From Pantoea sp. alder81 (lineage in GTDB: Bacteria; Pseudomonadota; Gammaproteobacteria; Enterobacterales; Enterobacteriaceae), in assembly GCF_020179835.1 (NCBI RefSeq), contig NZ_JAIUDA010000002.1:1-64000 (forward strand): a DNA stretch of 64,000 nt. The letters run 5' to 3'. The notes under the pieces are model-generated. The model saw only the letters and a list, made by a program, of their open reading frames with translations. It did not search any database and was not told where the DNA came from. Positions 32,338 through 42,804 of this stretch are shown here, one piece after another. Within the stretch, counting starts at the first letter, position 1; the number at the start of each line of letters is the position of its first letter. The position numbers were made by a program, and so were the translations under genes.

Positions 32338-32490
32338 ATGGAGCGCAACGCCCATCGCTTGACGTTGCATTCACCTGCGAGAGAGAGTTTGCCCCTGTTA
32401 GGTGATCCACTTATTGATATCGATCAGGTTTTTCCCGCTTTTCTACTTGTGGCATCTTATTTAACAGCGGGTTTACGCTTTATAACGTAG
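32338..32490 (+). CDS. Possible 50-residue small protein
   Basis: ATG preceded by aaaggaag 9-12 bp upstream; product begins MERNAHRLTLHSPARESLPL and ends with a hydrophobic stretch (VFPAFLLVASYLTAGLRF). It lies between two leftward units and runs against them, stopping 8 bp before the zntB stop. Single short membrane segment near the end suggests a small membrane-associated peptide if real. Confidence 0.35.
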   Translation: MERNAHRLTLHSPARESLPLLGDPLIDIDQVFPAFLLVASYLTAGLRFIT

Positions 32491-32498
32491 TACTTACA

Positions 32499-33482
32499 CT
32501 ACAACCAGTTACGCCGTTTGAGCCATATCGCCACGCCCACTACCATCACCAGCAGCAACACGCAGAAAGCCGTAAAGCCCAGCGGCCAGCTACCACCGGG
32601 AATACCGCCAAGGTTGACGCCAAATAAACCGGTCAGGAAAGTGGCAGGCAGGAAAATCATCGCCATCAGCGACATGGTATAGGTACGGCGGTTCATTGAT
32701 TCAGCCAGCAAAGACGCGACTTCATCGGCCAGAATGCCGGTACGCGCCACGCCAGCATTCAGATCGTCCAGCCCGCGCCCCAGACGATCGGCCACGTCCT
32801 GCATACGGCGGCGATCGTCATCATTCATCCACGGCAGCTTTTCACTCGCCAGTCGGGCATAAACGTCACGCTGCGGCGCCATATAACGGCGCATTACAAT
32901 GAGCTGTTTCCGCAGCAGCGCCAGTTCACCGCGTGCAGGCACCTGCTGATCCATTAACGCATCTTCCAGCTCAATGATTTTATCGTGCATTTCTTCGATA
33001 AACTCGCTGGCGTGATCGGTGAGCGCATCACAAACATCCACCAGCCAGCTGCCGCCATCCACCGGACCATTGCCGTTTTGCAAATCGGCCAGCACTTCAT
33101 CAATGGCGTAGACTTTGCGACGGCGCGTAGAAACAATCACTTTGTCGTTGATAAACACGCGCATGGCAACGAGTTGATCAGGTCGTGAATCGGCGTTGTG
33201 ATTGACGCTGCGCAGCACAATCATAAAACCGTCGCCTAAGCGCGTCACGCGAGGACGCATGCTGTCGCCCGCTAACGCATCGCGCACGGAATCGGGGATC
33301 AAAGGGGTATTTTGCAGCCACTCGGCACTTTGGCGTTGCGTGTAGTTCAGATGCAGCCAGCACGGACGTTCACAGTTGATGACATCTTTATCTTCAATCG
33401 GGATAACTCCGCCTTTACCATCCAACTGGCAGGAGATAATCGCATCCGAAACTTTTAATGCTTTTCCTTCAATGACGTTCAC
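32499..33482 (-). CDS. zntB: Zinc transporter ZntB
   Basis: 327 residues, as in E. coli. CorA-type pentameric inner membrane transporter of Zn2+, working with protons. A long cytoplasmic domain (1-265) is followed by two membrane segments near the C-terminus ([20 protein letters not shown] and [19 protein letters not shown]) and the GVN selectivity motif in [10 protein letters not shown] that marks CorA relatives. Stand-alone gene; 211 bp of non-coding DNA separates its start from mppA. Confidence 0.96.
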   Translation of the reverse strand: MNVIEGKALKVSDAIISCQLDGKGGVIPIEDKDVINCERPCWLHLNYTQRQSAEWLQNTPLIPDSVRDALAGDSMRPRVTRLGDGFMIVLRSVNHNADSRPDQLVAMRVFINDKVIVSTRRRKVYAIDEVLADLQNGNGPVDGGSWLVDVCDALTDHASEFIEEMHDKIIELEDALMDQQVPARGELALLRKQLIVMRRYMAPQRDVYARLASEKLPWMNDDDRRRMQDVADRLGRGLDDLNAGVARTGILADEVASLLAESMNRRTYTMSLMAMIFLPATFLTGLFGVNLGGIPGGSWPLGFTAFCVLLLVMVVGVAIWLKRRNWL

Positions 33483-33693
33483 TGACTCGCCTCACTATCA
33501 AAATCAATACGATACAGTCTAGCGTGGCGCAGACGAGTTGCAATCATCAGGCTGTGAGCAAAGATGACAAGGAAGCGGCTAGCGCCAGAGAAACATGAGC
33601 AGCCGCGGTGCAATGGAATGCGCCTCCTTACCCGTTGAACCGGTTAAGAAGCACGCACTCAATCACGCCGCTCTGCTGATGTACGCGGTTAAA

Positions 33694-35313
33694 TCAATGC
33701 TTTTCGATCCACAGCTCGCGGCTGTAGGCGACATCTTCCGGGTTAGTGATTGGATATCCTTTCACAAACGGCTTGATTAGACGTCCGTTGGTGTATTGAT
33801 AGATCGGTGCGATAGGCGCCTGATCGGCAATGATCTGCTCCGCTTTGTTGTAGTCGGTGTTCCGCGCAGCCACGCTGGTTTCCATACTGGCCTTATTCAG
33901 CACCGCATCATAATCCGCGCTGTGAAAACGGGCGATATTACCAGTGTGTGTTGAGGTCAGCAGACTCAGGAAAGTGGAAGGCTCATTGTAATCCCCGACC
34001 CATGACGCGCGAATCACGTCAAAGCTACCGCTGTTACGGCTGTCAATGTAGGTCTTCCACTCCTGGTTTTGCAGCGTAACGTCAACACCAAGATTTTTCT
34101 TCCACATTGAGGCCACGGCGATCGCGATCTTCTGATGGCTTTCCGAGGTGTTGTACAGCAGCGTCAAATGCAGCGGTTTGCCAGGACCGTAGCCAGCGGA
34201 AGTCAGCAGCGCTTTTGCCTGTGCGTTCAACTCCTGCTGGCTGTGCTGTTGCAGATAACTTTGCTGTGGCGTAAACCCTGCGGTGACGTCCGGTGTAAAG
34301 TGCCAGGCCGGTTTTTCCCCCGTTCCTAACACTTTCTCAGCGATGATGCGGCGATCGATACTCCATGACAGCGCTTTACGCACGCGCACATCGGCGGTTG
34401 GACCCTTTTCCGTGTTAAAGGCGTAGTAATAGGTGCCCAGCTGATCCGGCGTATACACCTGGCCCGGCAGCTCTTTTTTCAGCAGCGCATACATATTTTT
34501 CGGGAAGGATTCGGTGATATCGATATCGCCCGCGCGGTAACGTTTTGTGGCGCTGGACTCTTCGTTAATAGGGATGAAGGTCACTTTGGTCAGGACAGAG
34601 TGGCTGTTATCCCAGTAGTGTTGATTACGCACCAACACGATTTTTTCGTTCACCACACGGTCCTGCAATTGATAGGCCCCGTTGCCCACTAATTTACCAG
34701 GTGCCGTCCAGCTATCAGGATTTTGCTCAATCACCTTTTGCGGCACCGGATACATCGCGGCATTCGCCACCATGCTCGGGAACCACGGCACTGGGCGTGA
34801 CAATGTCACCTTCAGATGATTGGCATCGGTGGCTGTGACACCCAGCTTATCGGCACTCATTTGCCCTTTCGTAATGGCATCCGCGTTTTCGATGCCACTT
34901 AGCGCGGCAAACCACGCAAAGGGAGAACTGTTTTTGGGTTCGACCAGGCGTTGCCAGCTATAGACAAAATCCTGCGCGGTGACCGGTTCGCCATTAGACC
35001 AGCGCGCATCTTTACGCAGCGTGAAAATCCAGGTTTTGTTGTCGTTGCTATGCCAGCTTTCGGCCACGCCCGGCACGATTTTGCCGTGTGCGTCCTGATT
35101 GGTCAGCCCTTCGAACAGATCGCGCATCACCTGAATTTCCGGCAGGCCCACGGCTTTCATCGGATCTAGCGAGGCGGGTTCGTCTTTGATATGGCGAACA
35201 ATTTCCTGTGTCGGCGCTAACTGTGCGCCCGCTGGTACATTTGCGGCGAACACCGGTGAGAAAACGCCAGCAATCATTACGACGGCCAGCGTCTTGCGGA
35301 AAGTTAATGTCAT
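33694..35313 (-). CDS. mppA: Periplasmic murein peptide-binding protein MppA
   Basis: 539 residues (E. coli 537). Signal peptide MTLTFRKTLAVVMIAGVF then SPVFAA, and a family 5 solute-binding fold with DEPASLDPMKAVGLPEIQVM near residues 48-67 and LRKDARWSNGEPVTAQDFVY near 103-122. It binds the murein tripeptide L-Ala-gamma-D-Glu-meso-Dap and delivers it to the Opp permease for recycling. OppA is the close paralogue; the neighbours mpaA and ycjG, which process the same peptide, settle the choice. The ATG at 35313 has an aaggag site. Confidence 0.93.
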   Translation of the reverse strand: MTLTFRKTLAVVMIAGVFSPVFAANVPAGAQLAPTQEIVRHIKDEPASLDPMKAVGLPEIQVMRDLFEGLTNQDAHGKIVPGVAESWHSNDNKTWIFTLRKDARWSNGEPVTAQDFVYSWQRLVEPKNSSPFAWFAALSGIENADAITKGQMSADKLGVTATDANHLKVTLSRPVPWFPSMVANAAMYPVPQKVIEQNPDSWTAPGKLVGNGAYQLQDRVVNEKIVLVRNQHYWDNSHSVLTKVTFIPINEESSATKRYRAGDIDITESFPKNMYALLKKELPGQVYTPDQLGTYYYAFNTEKGPTADVRVRKALSWSIDRRIIAEKVLGTGEKPAWHFTPDVTAGFTPQQSYLQQHSQQELNAQAKALLTSAGYGPGKPLHLTLLYNTSESHQKIAIAVASMWKKNLGVDVTLQNQEWKTYIDSRNSGSFDVIRASWVGDYNEPSTFLSLLTSTHTGNIARFHSADYDAVLNKASMETSVAARNTDYNKAEQIIADQAPIAPIYQYTNGRLIKPFVKGYPITNPEDVAYSRELWIEKH

Positions 35314-35522
35314 CACCACTCCTTTACCCAAAAAAATGGCGACTGCGAAGAGGTCTGCGTCGCCAGCGTCTTTGGTGACTCTATCGCAAATTGCTGATTG
35401 ATATATAGCTATTTCCCTGTCTGCTGTTTACCGTTATGTTGAGGCTGAATTATCGGTCACATTTTTAATCCTGAACGCCAACCCGATTCAGGCTCTTTTG
35501 CACGATTTCAGAGAGGAATGTC

Positions 35523-36236
35523 ATGTCGTCACATCATCCCCGTACGCTGCGCGGCAAACTCGACGCGGTCTGGCAACAATATGGGCAATCGGTGCTCGGT
35601 GCACCGTTGCTGTGGTTTCCGGCCCCGGCGGCCGATGCCGACAGCGGATTGATTATTGCCGGCACGCACGGTGATGAAAATGCCGCCATCGCGACCTTAT
35701 CCGGTGCGATGCGTACGCTGCCTGAGTCGCTGCGTCGCCATCATGTGGTGCTGGCGGTGAATCCCGATGGTTGCCAGTTGGGGCTGCGTGCCAATGCGAA
35801 CGGTGTCGATCTCAACCGCAATTTCCCGGCCGCCAACTGGCAAAATGGCGACACGGTATATCGCTGGAACAGCGCGGCGGATGAGCGTGATGTGGTGTTG
35901 TCGACGGGCAGCAGCCCCGCTTCCGAGCCGGAAACGCGCGCGCTGTGCCAGCTAATCCACCAAATCAAGCCGCGCTGGGTCGTTTCCTGGCATGAACCTC
36001 TGGCCTGCATTGACGATCCGCACCACAGTCACCTCGCGCAGTGGCTGGCGGAACAAACCCAATTACCGGTGGTAAGCAGCGTCGGGTATGCCACGCCAGG
36101 CTCTTTTGGCAGCTGGTGCGACGATCTCGGCTTGTTGTGCATTACTGCCGAGATGCCGCCTATTTCGGTGGATGAAGCCACCGAAGTTTATCTTGATGCG
36201 ATGATTAACCTGCTGCGCTGGCAGCCGCAGGCTTAA
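35523..36236 (+). CDS. mpaA: Murein tripeptide amidase MpaA
   Basis: 237-residue M14-type metallo-carboxypeptidase of the cytoplasm that removes meso-Dap from the murein tripeptide, leaving L-Ala-D-Glu. Zinc ligands are visible in GTHGDE (residues ~48-53) and SWHEPLAC (~154-161); GVDLNRNFPAANW (~99-111) and the catalytic glutamate in ITAEMPP (~213) are also present. A gaggaa site precedes the ATG. It is divergent from mppA and converges on ycjG with a 32-bp overlap of coding ends. Confidence 0.95.
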   Translation: MSSHHPRTLRGKLDAVWQQYGQSVLGAPLLWFPAPAADADSGLIIAGTHGDENAAIATLSGAMRTLPESLRRHHVVLAVNPDGCQLGLRANANGVDLNRNFPAANWQNGDTVYRWNSAADERDVVLSTGSSPASEPETRALCQLIHQIKPRWVVSWHEPLACIDDPHHSHLAQWLAEQTQLPVVSSVGYATPGSFGSWCDDLGLLCITAEMPPISVDEATEVYLDAMINLLRWQPQA

Positions 36237-37191
36237 GCACGCCGTGTGAGAAATGCAGCGACGGCTCAACATCGGCAGCCAGCCAGGTGGGGCCGTCAAG
36301 ATCGGCAAATTTTGCGATCGGTGTCAGCGGTAACGCCGCGCGGATCGCACGCGAAGTACACAGCATACAGCCGAGCATCACCGCAAACCCTTGCTGACGT
36401 GCCTCTTTTGCCAGCGCCAGAGCCTCCGTCAATCCGCCGGTTTTATCCAGCTTGATGTTCACCATCTCATAGCGCCCTTTTAACTGCGGCAACTGGTCCC
36501 GTGTATGACAACTCTCGTCAGCGCAGATGGGCAATGGGTGCACAAAATTCTCCAGCGCGGCGTCTTCTGCTGCAGGCAGCGGTTGCTCTAGCATGGCGAC
36601 GTTGAGATCCGCCAGCAATTGGCAGCGTGCCGCCAACCCCTCTGCATGCCATGACTCATTGGCATCGACAATCAAAGTGGCTTCGGGAACAGCGGTGCGA
36701 ATCGCCACCAGGCGCTCGCTGATCAGGTGGTTATCAAGTTTGATTTTCAGCAGAGTGGCGCCATGCTGCCACAGCGCCAGCGCACTGCTGGCCATGGCGT
36801 CTGGCGTATCAATACTGATGGTGTGCGCAGTGGCAATCTCCTCCGCCAACTGTACGTCGCACAGCGCCTGCAACGTTTTGCCCTGCTGCTGACGCTCCAG
36901 GTCCCACAAAGCACAGTCCAGGGCATTACGCGCGGCACCCGCGGGTAATGCCTGCTGTAACGCTGTACGCGTCATGCCGTTTTGTATTGCGGGCAGTTGA
37001 CTTGCGATTTGCTGCATCACCGAAGCTTCATTCTCCCCGTAGCGTGCATAGGGCGTGGCTTCACCGACGCCTTTAAGTCCGTCCTGTTCGATTTCCACCA
37101 CCACGACATGGGCTTCCGTTCGACTGCCGCGTGAAATAACAAACGGCGAATGCAACGGCCAGGCTTCCGGATAACTCTTCACTGTTCTCAT
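36205..37191 (-). CDS. ycjG: L-Ala-D/L-Glu epimerase
   Basis: 328-residue enolase-superfamily enzyme that epimerises L-Ala-D-Glu from cell-wall recycling to L-Ala-L-Glu, which peptidases can split. The catalytic lysine pair is in LLKIKLDN (~150), metal ligands in VDANESW (~176), LEQPL (~203) and CADES (~225), and the second base in NIKLDKTGG (~248). Convergent with mpaA; together with mppA the three form the murein tripeptide route. Confidence 0.94.
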   Translation of the reverse strand: MRTVKSYPEAWPLHSPFVISRGSRTEAHVVVVEIEQDGLKGVGEATPYARYGENEASVMQQIASQLPAIQNGMTRTALQQALPAGAARNALDCALWDLERQQQGKTLQALCDVQLAEEIATAHTISIDTPDAMASSALALWQHGATLLKIKLDNHLISERLVAIRTAVPEATLIVDANESWHAEGLAARCQLLADLNVAMLEQPLPAAEDAALENFVHPLPICADESCHTRDQLPQLKGRYEMVNIKLDKTGGLTEALALAKEARQQGFAVMLGCMLCTSRAIRAALPLTPIAKFADLDGPTWLAADVEPSLHFSHGVLKPAAASAAG

Positions 37192-37345
37192 TATTTCTCC
37201 TTAAATCCGCAGCTTAAATGCGAGCCGCCTCGGTTTTCACTACGAAATGCGCTCGTAAACCCTTCAAAATTATGTCATAAACAAACGCTATATCTGCTCT
37301 GGTAGGCTTAATGCCAGACTTATTCTTCGCTAAAAAGGAAATCGT

Positions 37346-37849
37346 ATGTCTCAGAATGTTCACTTCCAGGGTAACCCGGTCCCGGTTGCAGGTCACTTCC
37401 CGCAAGCAGGCGAACAAGCTAAACCTTTCAATCTGGTGGCTAAAGATCTTAGTGACGTATCCCTTTCTCAGTATGCAGGTAAACGCAAAGTTCTGAACAT
37501 TTTCCCAAGCATTGATACCGGCGTATGCGCCTCATCGGTTCGTAAATTTAACGAGCGTTCAGGTGAAGCGGATAATACCGTGGTGCTGTGCATCTCTGCT
37601 GACCTGCCTTTTGCCCAGTCACGTTTCTGTGGTGCAGAGAACGTGAGCAATGTGGTTACGCTGTCGGCTCTGCGCGGTGCTGAGTTCAAAGAAGATTACG
37701 GTGTGGCGATTGCCGATGGCCCACTGAAAGGCCTGACTGCACGTGCTGTGGTGGTGCTGGATGAAAACGACAAAGTGATTTACAGCGAATTGGTGAACGA
37801 AATCACCGAAGAGCCAAACTACGATGCGGCGCTGGCTGCACTGAAGTAA
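37346..37849 (+). CDS. tpx: Thiol peroxidase Tpx
   Basis: 167-residue periplasm-tolerant atypical 2-Cys peroxiredoxin that reduces lipid and hydrogen peroxides with thioredoxin. Peroxidatic Cys61 lies in [16 protein letters not shown] and resolving Cys95 in [10 protein letters not shown]. Normal length. Divergent from ycjG; ribosome binding site aaaagga; followed by a strong terminator. Confidence 0.97.
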   Translation: MSQNVHFQGNPVPVAGHFPQAGEQAKPFNLVAKDLSDVSLSQYAGKRKVLNIFPSIDTGVCASSVRKFNERSGEADNTVVLCISADLPFAQSRFCGAENVSNVVTLSALRGAEFKEDYGVAIADGPLKGLTARAVVVLDENDKVIYSELVNEITEEPNYDAALAALK

Positions 37850-37865
37850 GCATTTTTGATGTGAT

Positions 37866-37897
37866 AAGGGCGCACTTCACGAAGTGCGCCCTTTTTT
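37866..37897. terminator. Terminator between tpx and tyrR
   Basis: 13-bp stem aagggcgcacttc/gaagtgcgccctt with a 2-base loop and a T run; serves tpx and probably also convergent tyrR. Confidence 0.88.
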
Positions 37898-37923
37898 ATG
37901 GCAGTAAGATGAGCGCTATGAAA

Positions 37924-39489
37924 TTACTCGCTTTCACCGCGCTTTTGACCCAGCCCGTATTCACGCAATTTATTGGCAATCGCGGTATGTGATACACCAA
38001 GGCGTTTCGCCAGTTTGCGCGTACTTGGATAAGACAAATAGAGCCGCGTCAGGACCGAACGTTCGAAGCGGCTGGTGATGTCATCCAGCGAACCTTCCAT
38101 CGCTTCCTCGCCTAGCGTCACATCTAATGCCTGCTCGGGCAGAATGATGTCCTGAGGACGCAACTCGTACCCTTCTAGCTGCGTCAGAGCGCGGTAGAGC
38201 GCATTTTTCAGCTGTCGCACATTACCTGGCCAGTTATAGCGCGTCAGGAACGGTGTCAGCTGCGCGGACAGACGCGGACGCGGCAGACCCTGCTCATCGG
38301 CAAAGCGTGCCACAAACATCTCCGTCAGCGGCAGAATGTCCAGTGGGCGTTCACGCAAAGGCGGCAAATTCAGCGTCAGCACATTGAGGCGATAAAACAG
38401 ATCTTCGCGGAACTCGCCACGCTGCACCAGCTCAATCAGGTTCTTCTGCGTGGCACAAATGACGCGCACATCCACATGCACTTCATGTTCTTCACCCACG
38501 CGACGGAAAGTGCCATCGTTGAGGAAACGCAGCAGCTTTGTCTGCATGCGCGGCGACATCTCACCGATTTCATCCAGCAGCACTGAGCCGCCGTTGGCCT
38601 GTTCAAAGAAGCCTTTCTTGCCTTCCAGCGCATTCGGGTAAGCCCCAGCCGCGTGACCAAAGAGTTCGCTCTCAGCCACATCATCCGGTAAGGAGGCACA
38701 GTTGAGTGCCAGGAAGGGCTTCTTACCGCGTGCGCTGCGTAAATGGCAGGCACGCGCCAGCATGTCTTTGCCGGTGCCGGTATCGCCCACAATCAGCAGC
38801 GGCGCATCATGCATTGCCAGTTTACGTGCCTGATCGATCACCTGACGCATTTTCGGCGTCACCGCCACGATGTGGTCGAATTCAGACTCATCCGTCACGG
38901 TGAGATTTTGCAACTGACGGCCCATGCGGGCGGTGGATTTCAGCGTGATCATTGCGCCCACCGGCTGATCGCTCTGCCCTTCTTCTTCCGCCAGATAAAT
39001 TGGTCGCGCTTCCATCAGGAAATCACGCCCCTGAATCACAACGTGATGTGCCTGTGCTTCCACACGCTCATTCTCGATCCAGCGCTGGAAGTTGAAACCG
39101 GTGATCAGGGTCGCGGCGTTTTGGTTACGCAGTTTCTGTTCATCAAGATTGAACAGGTTTTGCGCTGCCGGATTGGCGAGTTCCACTTTGCATCTAAGGT
39201 CGATTGAGAACACCGGTTCCGGCATAGCGATCAGTAATGCACTTAACGCGCGATGTTCACGCTCAGAGGGCATGTAGCTCACAGTGCGCACATCTGTTAC
39301 GCCAGGTGTACGACGGATTTCCGCCATCAGCGTACTGAAGGGTTCGAATTCAAGGGCAGAAAAGTTGAGATAGATGCGACCGAGCGGCGCAATTTCAATA
39401 CCGCGCAGGTCGATGTTGCGCGCAACCAGCAGGTCGAGTAGCTCGCGCGCCAGACCGATGCGGTCCTGGCAGAAAACTTCCAAACGCAT
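37924..39489 (-). CDS. tyrR: Aromatic amino acid regulator TyrR
   Basis: 521 residues (E. coli 513). N-terminal ACT domain (1-75), a PAS domain (~80-185), an AAA+ ATPase core (Walker A GDTGTGKD near 234-241, LLDEIGEMS near 300) and a C-terminal Fis-type helix-turn-helix (KLAKRLGVSHTAIANKLREY). Unlike pspF it lacks the GAFTGA loop, reading GHAAGAYPNALEGKKG instead, as expected for a sigma-70 regulator that does not remodel sigma-54. It represses or activates tyr, phe and trp transport and synthesis genes with aromatic amino acids as cofactors. Confidence 0.96.
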   Translation of the reverse strand: MRLEVFCQDRIGLARELLDLLVARNIDLRGIEIAPLGRIYLNFSALEFEPFSTLMAEIRRTPGVTDVRTVSYMPSEREHRALSALLIAMPEPVFSIDLRCKVELANPAAQNLFNLDEQKLRNQNAATLITGFNFQRWIENERVEAQAHHVVIQGRDFLMEARPIYLAEEEGQSDQPVGAMITLKSTARMGRQLQNLTVTDESEFDHIVAVTPKMRQVIDQARKLAMHDAPLLIVGDTGTGKDMLARACHLRSARGKKPFLALNCASLPDDVAESELFGHAAGAYPNALEGKKGFFEQANGGSVLLDEIGEMSPRMQTKLLRFLNDGTFRRVGEEHEVHVDVRVICATQKNLIELVQRGEFREDLFYRLNVLTLNLPPLRERPLDILPLTEMFVARFADEQGLPRPRLSAQLTPFLTRYNWPGNVRQLKNALYRALTQLEGYELRPQDIILPEQALDVTLGEEAMEGSLDDITSRFERSVLTRLYLSYPSTRKLAKRLGVSHTAIANKLREYGLGQKRGESE

Positions 39490-39543
39490 TGCGATGAGCC
39501 TTAGTCAGGTTTTGATTTTAGTGATAATACGCTAACTTGCAGC

Positions 39544-39585
39544 GCCTCAGAAGGGGGCTGTCATGAAAAGTTGACAGTTTGAGGC
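39544..39585. other. Two-part hairpin between tyrR and ycjF
   Basis: Outer arms gcctca/tgaggc and inner arms ctgtc/gacag form an interrupted stem-loop upstream of tyrR. It may be a leader structure or regulatory site; no known motif recognised. Confidence 0.3.
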
Positions 39586-39661
39586 AGGTGACGCGAAGAA
39601 GTGTAGCGGAACGACCCCTAATAATCCCGCCAAATATCACATTTAACAAAGATAATTTCAC

Positions 39662-39691
39662 CTTTCACCCGGTTTGCAGCGTGAAAGGTGA
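39662..39691 (-). terminator. Terminator after ycjF
   Basis: cacctttcac/gtgaaaggtg stem with a 10-base loop, 11 bp after the ycjF stop, followed on the minus strand by an AT-rich tail. Closes the psp-ycjXF operon. Confidence 0.7.
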
Positions 39692-39702
39692 ACAAAGAGA
39701 GA

Positions 39703-40776
39703 TTATTTAGCAGCCTGCCCTGGTTTACCCCCACTCTTAGACAGGGATTCTTTCAGCTGAACCAGTAATTCCCGACGGAAATCCCCGAGACGCGGCTTAT
39801 CATCTTCCAGCCATGGCAGCGGACGACACAATTCCATGGCTTTGATGCCTAGTCGCGCGGTCAGTAAACCGGCGCCAATGCCCTGAGCGGCGCGCGCCGA
39901 GAGGCGTGCCGCGATGTCCTGCGACATCCAGTCCATCCCCACTTCACGTACCAGCTCGGAGGCACCGGCAAAAGCCATGTTCAGCAATACCAGGCGAAAC
40001 AGGCGGATGCGGCTGAAATAGCCCAACTCAATGCCATAAATAGCCGCAATACGATTAACCAGCCGCAGGTTGCGCCAGGCAATAAATGCCATGTCCACCA
40101 GCGCCAACGGGCTCACCGCGATCATCAGCGTGGATTCTGCTGCGTGGCGGCTGATCTCGCGATGCGCCTGACGATCCAGTACCGGTTGCACCAGCTGGGC
40201 GTAAAGCATCACAATTTCGCGATCGTTATGGGTTTCATGCAGCGCCGCGTGCCAGCGCTGCAGAGCCGGGTGTGCCTGATCGAGCTGCGCCTGCTGAGCC
40301 AGCTTTTCGCAAAAAGCGCGGCCTTTACCGATACCGTGGCTGTGCAGTAATTCCCGCCCGATATCGCGCTCCTCGGCTCGCTGGCGCAGTCGGTAAAGAC
40401 GACGCCATTCGCCGATTAATGCCCCGGCTCCGGCAATCACAATCAGACCTCCAGCCACGCCGGTGCCGAGTGAAAACCAATCGCGCGTAATCCAGGCATC
40501 ATGCATCCACTGAGCGCCCTGCGCGACCACGCTGATACCAAAAATTCCCAGCCCCGCCCCCACCATCTTGCGCCATAAACTGCGTTTGGGGCGCAGCGCG
40601 GCCTCAACCACCTTTTCGCCTTCGCCCTCTGCCAGCGGCTCCGACTCTGGTGTAGCAAGAAACGCGCCCTCGCTTTCCTCACTGAAGGTGTGTGCCGCAC
40701 GCAGCGGTGGTTGCGCATCAGCTTCCAGCGGACGGGCAAAATCAATGCGCGGTTTTATAGGGGTTTCGTCGCTCAT
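39703..40776 (-). CDS. ycjF: Inner membrane protein YcjF (DUF697)
   Basis: 357 residues (E. coli 353). A charged N-terminal tail (1-70) is followed by two membrane segments ([20 protein letters not shown] and [20 protein letters not shown], residues ~71-125) and a C-terminal DUF697 domain ([20 protein letters not shown] near 217). Part of the phage shock regulon in E. coli, role unclear; it acts next to YcjX. Its start overlaps the ycjX stop by 4 bp. Confidence 0.95.
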   Translation of the reverse strand: MSDETPIKPRIDFARPLEADAQPPLRAAHTFSEESEGAFLATPESEPLAEGEGEKVVEAALRPKRSLWRKMVGAGLGIFGISVVAQGAQWMHDAWITRDWFSLGTGVAGGLIVIAGAGALIGEWRRLYRLRQRAEERDIGRELLHSHGIGKGRAFCEKLAQQAQLDQAHPALQRWHAALHETHNDREIVMLYAQLVQPVLDRQAHREISRHAAESTLMIAVSPLALVDMAFIAWRNLRLVNRIAAIYGIELGYFSRIRLFRLVLLNMAFAGASELVREVGMDWMSQDIAARLSARAAQGIGAGLLTARLGIKAMELCRPLPWLEDDKPRLGDFRRELLVQLKESLSKSGGKPGQAAK

Positions 40777-42170
40777 CGCAATTTATCTCCAAGTAAAAAT
40801 TCCAGCGCGGCATCCATGCGAATGTGCGGCAGCGGCCGATCGACATCCAACTGCTGCGGCTGGAACTGTTCAAACTGAAATCCTTGCTGCTGCCAGAACT
40901 GATGTCCGGGCAAACGTGGCGGCACTTCGCCGGGATAAAAGGTCAGTGCTTCACCATCATTAAGACGATGGCCGCGCAGTGCTGGCATTTTCTCACCACG
41001 ATGATCCACCAGCCCACTTTCTGTGGCCTGCACCGATGCCAGTCCAAGGCAATCCATGCTGATTCCTTCAAACGCCGCGTTTTGCCAGGCATCCTGAACC
41101 AATTGCTGTAACAGCGACACCATATTGGCGTGCTGATCGGACGTGATATGGTCGGCTTTGGTAGCGGCAAACAGCAACTTATCGATCACCGGGGAAAACA
41201 GACGACGGAACAGCGTGCGCTGCCCATAATGGAAGCTCTGCATCAACTGCGTGAGTGCCAGCCGCATATCATTGAACGCTTGCGGTCCGCTGTTTAACGG
41301 CTGCAAACAATCCACCAGCACGATCTGGCGATCAAATCGCAGAAAATAATTTTTGTAGAAACCTTTCACCACGTGCTGGCAGTAGTAGTTAAAGCGTTGC
41401 TGCAGCACGGCAAAGTTACTGCCTGCGGGGGCCTGCAACAGCTTGCTGGCGTGAATCTCATCCACCTGTGGCCACGGGAAGAACTGCAGCGCCGGGGCGC
41501 CTGCCATATCGCCCGGCAGCACAAAGCGGCCTGGCTGAATAAAGTGCAACCCCTCGGTTTTGCACTGATGCAGATAATCCGTCCAGGCAGCAGCAATCTC
41601 CGCGAGACGATTTTCATCCGCTGTTGCAAAAGGATCGAGATCCTTTGACAGACTGTGCCAGCGCGCTGCCCACTGCTGGCGATCGCCCTGCAGTAAACCC
41701 ATCATCTGTCGTGACCAGCTGAGGTAATCGTGCGCCAGCATCGGCAGATCGAGCAGCCATTCACCGGGATAATCAACGATTTCAAGATACAGCGTGGCGG
41801 TATCTTTGAAGTGGCGCAGCAGTGATTGCTCAGGACGATAACGCAGCGCAAGACGCATTTCGCTGACACCACGCGTCGGCGTTGGCCAGACGGGAGGCGT
41901 ACCGTAAAGTTGTGCCAAACCTTCATCATAGGTAAAACGTGGCGTCCCCAGTTCACGCTGCGGCACACGTTTAACGCCCAGCAGACGCTCTTCGCGCACC
42001 ACGGAAAACAGCGGCAATCGGGCGCCGCTGTGAACATTAAGAAGTTGGTTCACCAGTGAGGTGATAAAGGCGGTTTTCCCGCTGCGGCTCAGGCCGGTTA
42101 CTGCGAGGCGCAGATGGCGGTCAACACCGCGGTTCATCAACGCCGACAATTCATTTTGCAGTCTTTTCAT
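40773..42170 (-). CDS. ycjX: YcjX, P-loop stress protein (DUF463)
   Basis: 465 residues (E. coli 465). A P-loop is seen in [20 protein letters not shown] (residues ~23-42), and [11 protein letters not shown] and ATKADHI resemble GTPase switch and specificity motifs, fitting reports that YcjX relatives are GTPases. Expressed with psp in E. coli. Its start lies within the pspD 3' end (20-bp overlap), so translation is coupled; it is the fifth gene of the operon. Confidence 0.95.
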   Translation of the reverse strand: MKRLQNELSALMNRGVDRHLRLAVTGLSRSGKTAFITSLVNQLLNVHSGARLPLFSVVREERLLGVKRVPQRELGTPRFTYDEGLAQLYGTPPVWPTPTRGVSEMRLALRYRPEQSLLRHFKDTATLYLEIVDYPGEWLLDLPMLAHDYLSWSRQMMGLLQGDRQQWAARWHSLSKDLDPFATADENRLAEIAAAWTDYLHQCKTEGLHFIQPGRFVLPGDMAGAPALQFFPWPQVDEIHASKLLQAPAGSNFAVLQQRFNYYCQHVVKGFYKNYFLRFDRQIVLVDCLQPLNSGPQAFNDMRLALTQLMQSFHYGQRTLFRRLFSPVIDKLLFAATKADHITSDQHANMVSLLQQLVQDAWQNAAFEGISMDCLGLASVQATESGLVDHRGEKMPALRGHRLNDGEALTFYPGEVPPRLPGHQFWQQQGFQFEQFQPQQLDVDRPLPHIRMDAALEFLLGDKLR

Positions 42171-42399
42171 CGTTTTCCCTGATGAAACGTGCTGACAGGC
42201 GATTAAATACCTTACTCAGCAACGGTTCCAGGGCGGCCGCCAGTAACAGGCGCAACGGGCGACGCGCCACCGATTTTACTGCCCAGCCAGCCAAGCCGCC
42301 GGGCCCATAGGTTACTGCACTGATAATGATAAATTTCCCCGCCGACTTCAACGCAGGTGTCGCGCGGCGGCGCAGAGCAGTGATACGCGGATTGTACAT
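42151..42399 (-). CDS. pspD: Phage shock protein D
   Basis: 82 residues with a basic N-terminus and one membrane segment (AGKFIIISAVTYGPGGLAGW, residues ~19-38). Peripheral or single-pass inner membrane protein of unknown function in the psp operon. The ATG at 42399 is preceded by an aaggag site. Confidence 0.9.
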   Translation of the reverse strand: MYNPRITALRRRATPALKSAGKFIIISAVTYGPGGLAGWAVKSVARRPLRLLLAAALEPLLSKVFNRLSARFIRENDEKTAK

Positions 42400-42456
42400 G
42401 TCCACTCCTTAAGAATATGCGGTGAAGCGGACCCGCAATGGGTCCGGCGAAAAAAA

Positions 42457-42804
42457 TCAGATTTGACGGAAGCGACTGCGCACGCTGAAGGTCTCAGAGG
42501 TGACGTAGCGTTCAATATCTCGCACGTTACGCTCATCACTTTTCAACGATGTTTCCAGCTCATCCAACAAATCTCGAGCAGTAGGCATGTGCTGGTCAGG
42601 TGCATCAGCCGGCTTTTCGTCCAGCACAAAGCCAAGAATGAAATACGCCACCACGGTAAACATAAACAGCCCGAGGAACAGCGATAGCACCACAATCACA
42701 CGCAACAGTCGCACCGGAATATCAAGATACTCCGCCAGACCGGCACAAACGCCGCGAACCTTGCCCTGCTGCGGGATACGCCACAGCTTGCGGCCATTCA
42801 TCAT
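42457..42804 (-). CDS. pspC: Phage shock protein C
   Basis: 115 residues (E. coli 119). Cytoplasmic N-terminus KLWRIPQQGKVRGVCAGLAE (6-25), a membrane segment (LRVIVVLSLFLGLFMFTVVA), then a leucine-zipper-like periplasmic/cytoplasmic tail (ARDLLDELETSLKSDERNVR). With PspB it senses inner membrane damage and frees PspF from PspA. The first ATG overlaps the pspB stop (42801-42804) with ggagg upstream; a second ATG follows directly. Confidence 0.95.
   Translation of the reverse strand: MMNGRKLWRIPQQGKVRGVCAGLAEYLDIPVRLLRVIVVLSLFLGLFMFTVVAYFILGFVLDEKPADAPDQHMPTARDLLDELETSLKSDERNVRDIERYVTSETFSVRSRFRQI

Noticed and set aside
33595-33780. Plus-strand frame overlapping the mppA 3' end
   Set aside because: Antisense shadow of mppA with no ribosome binding site.
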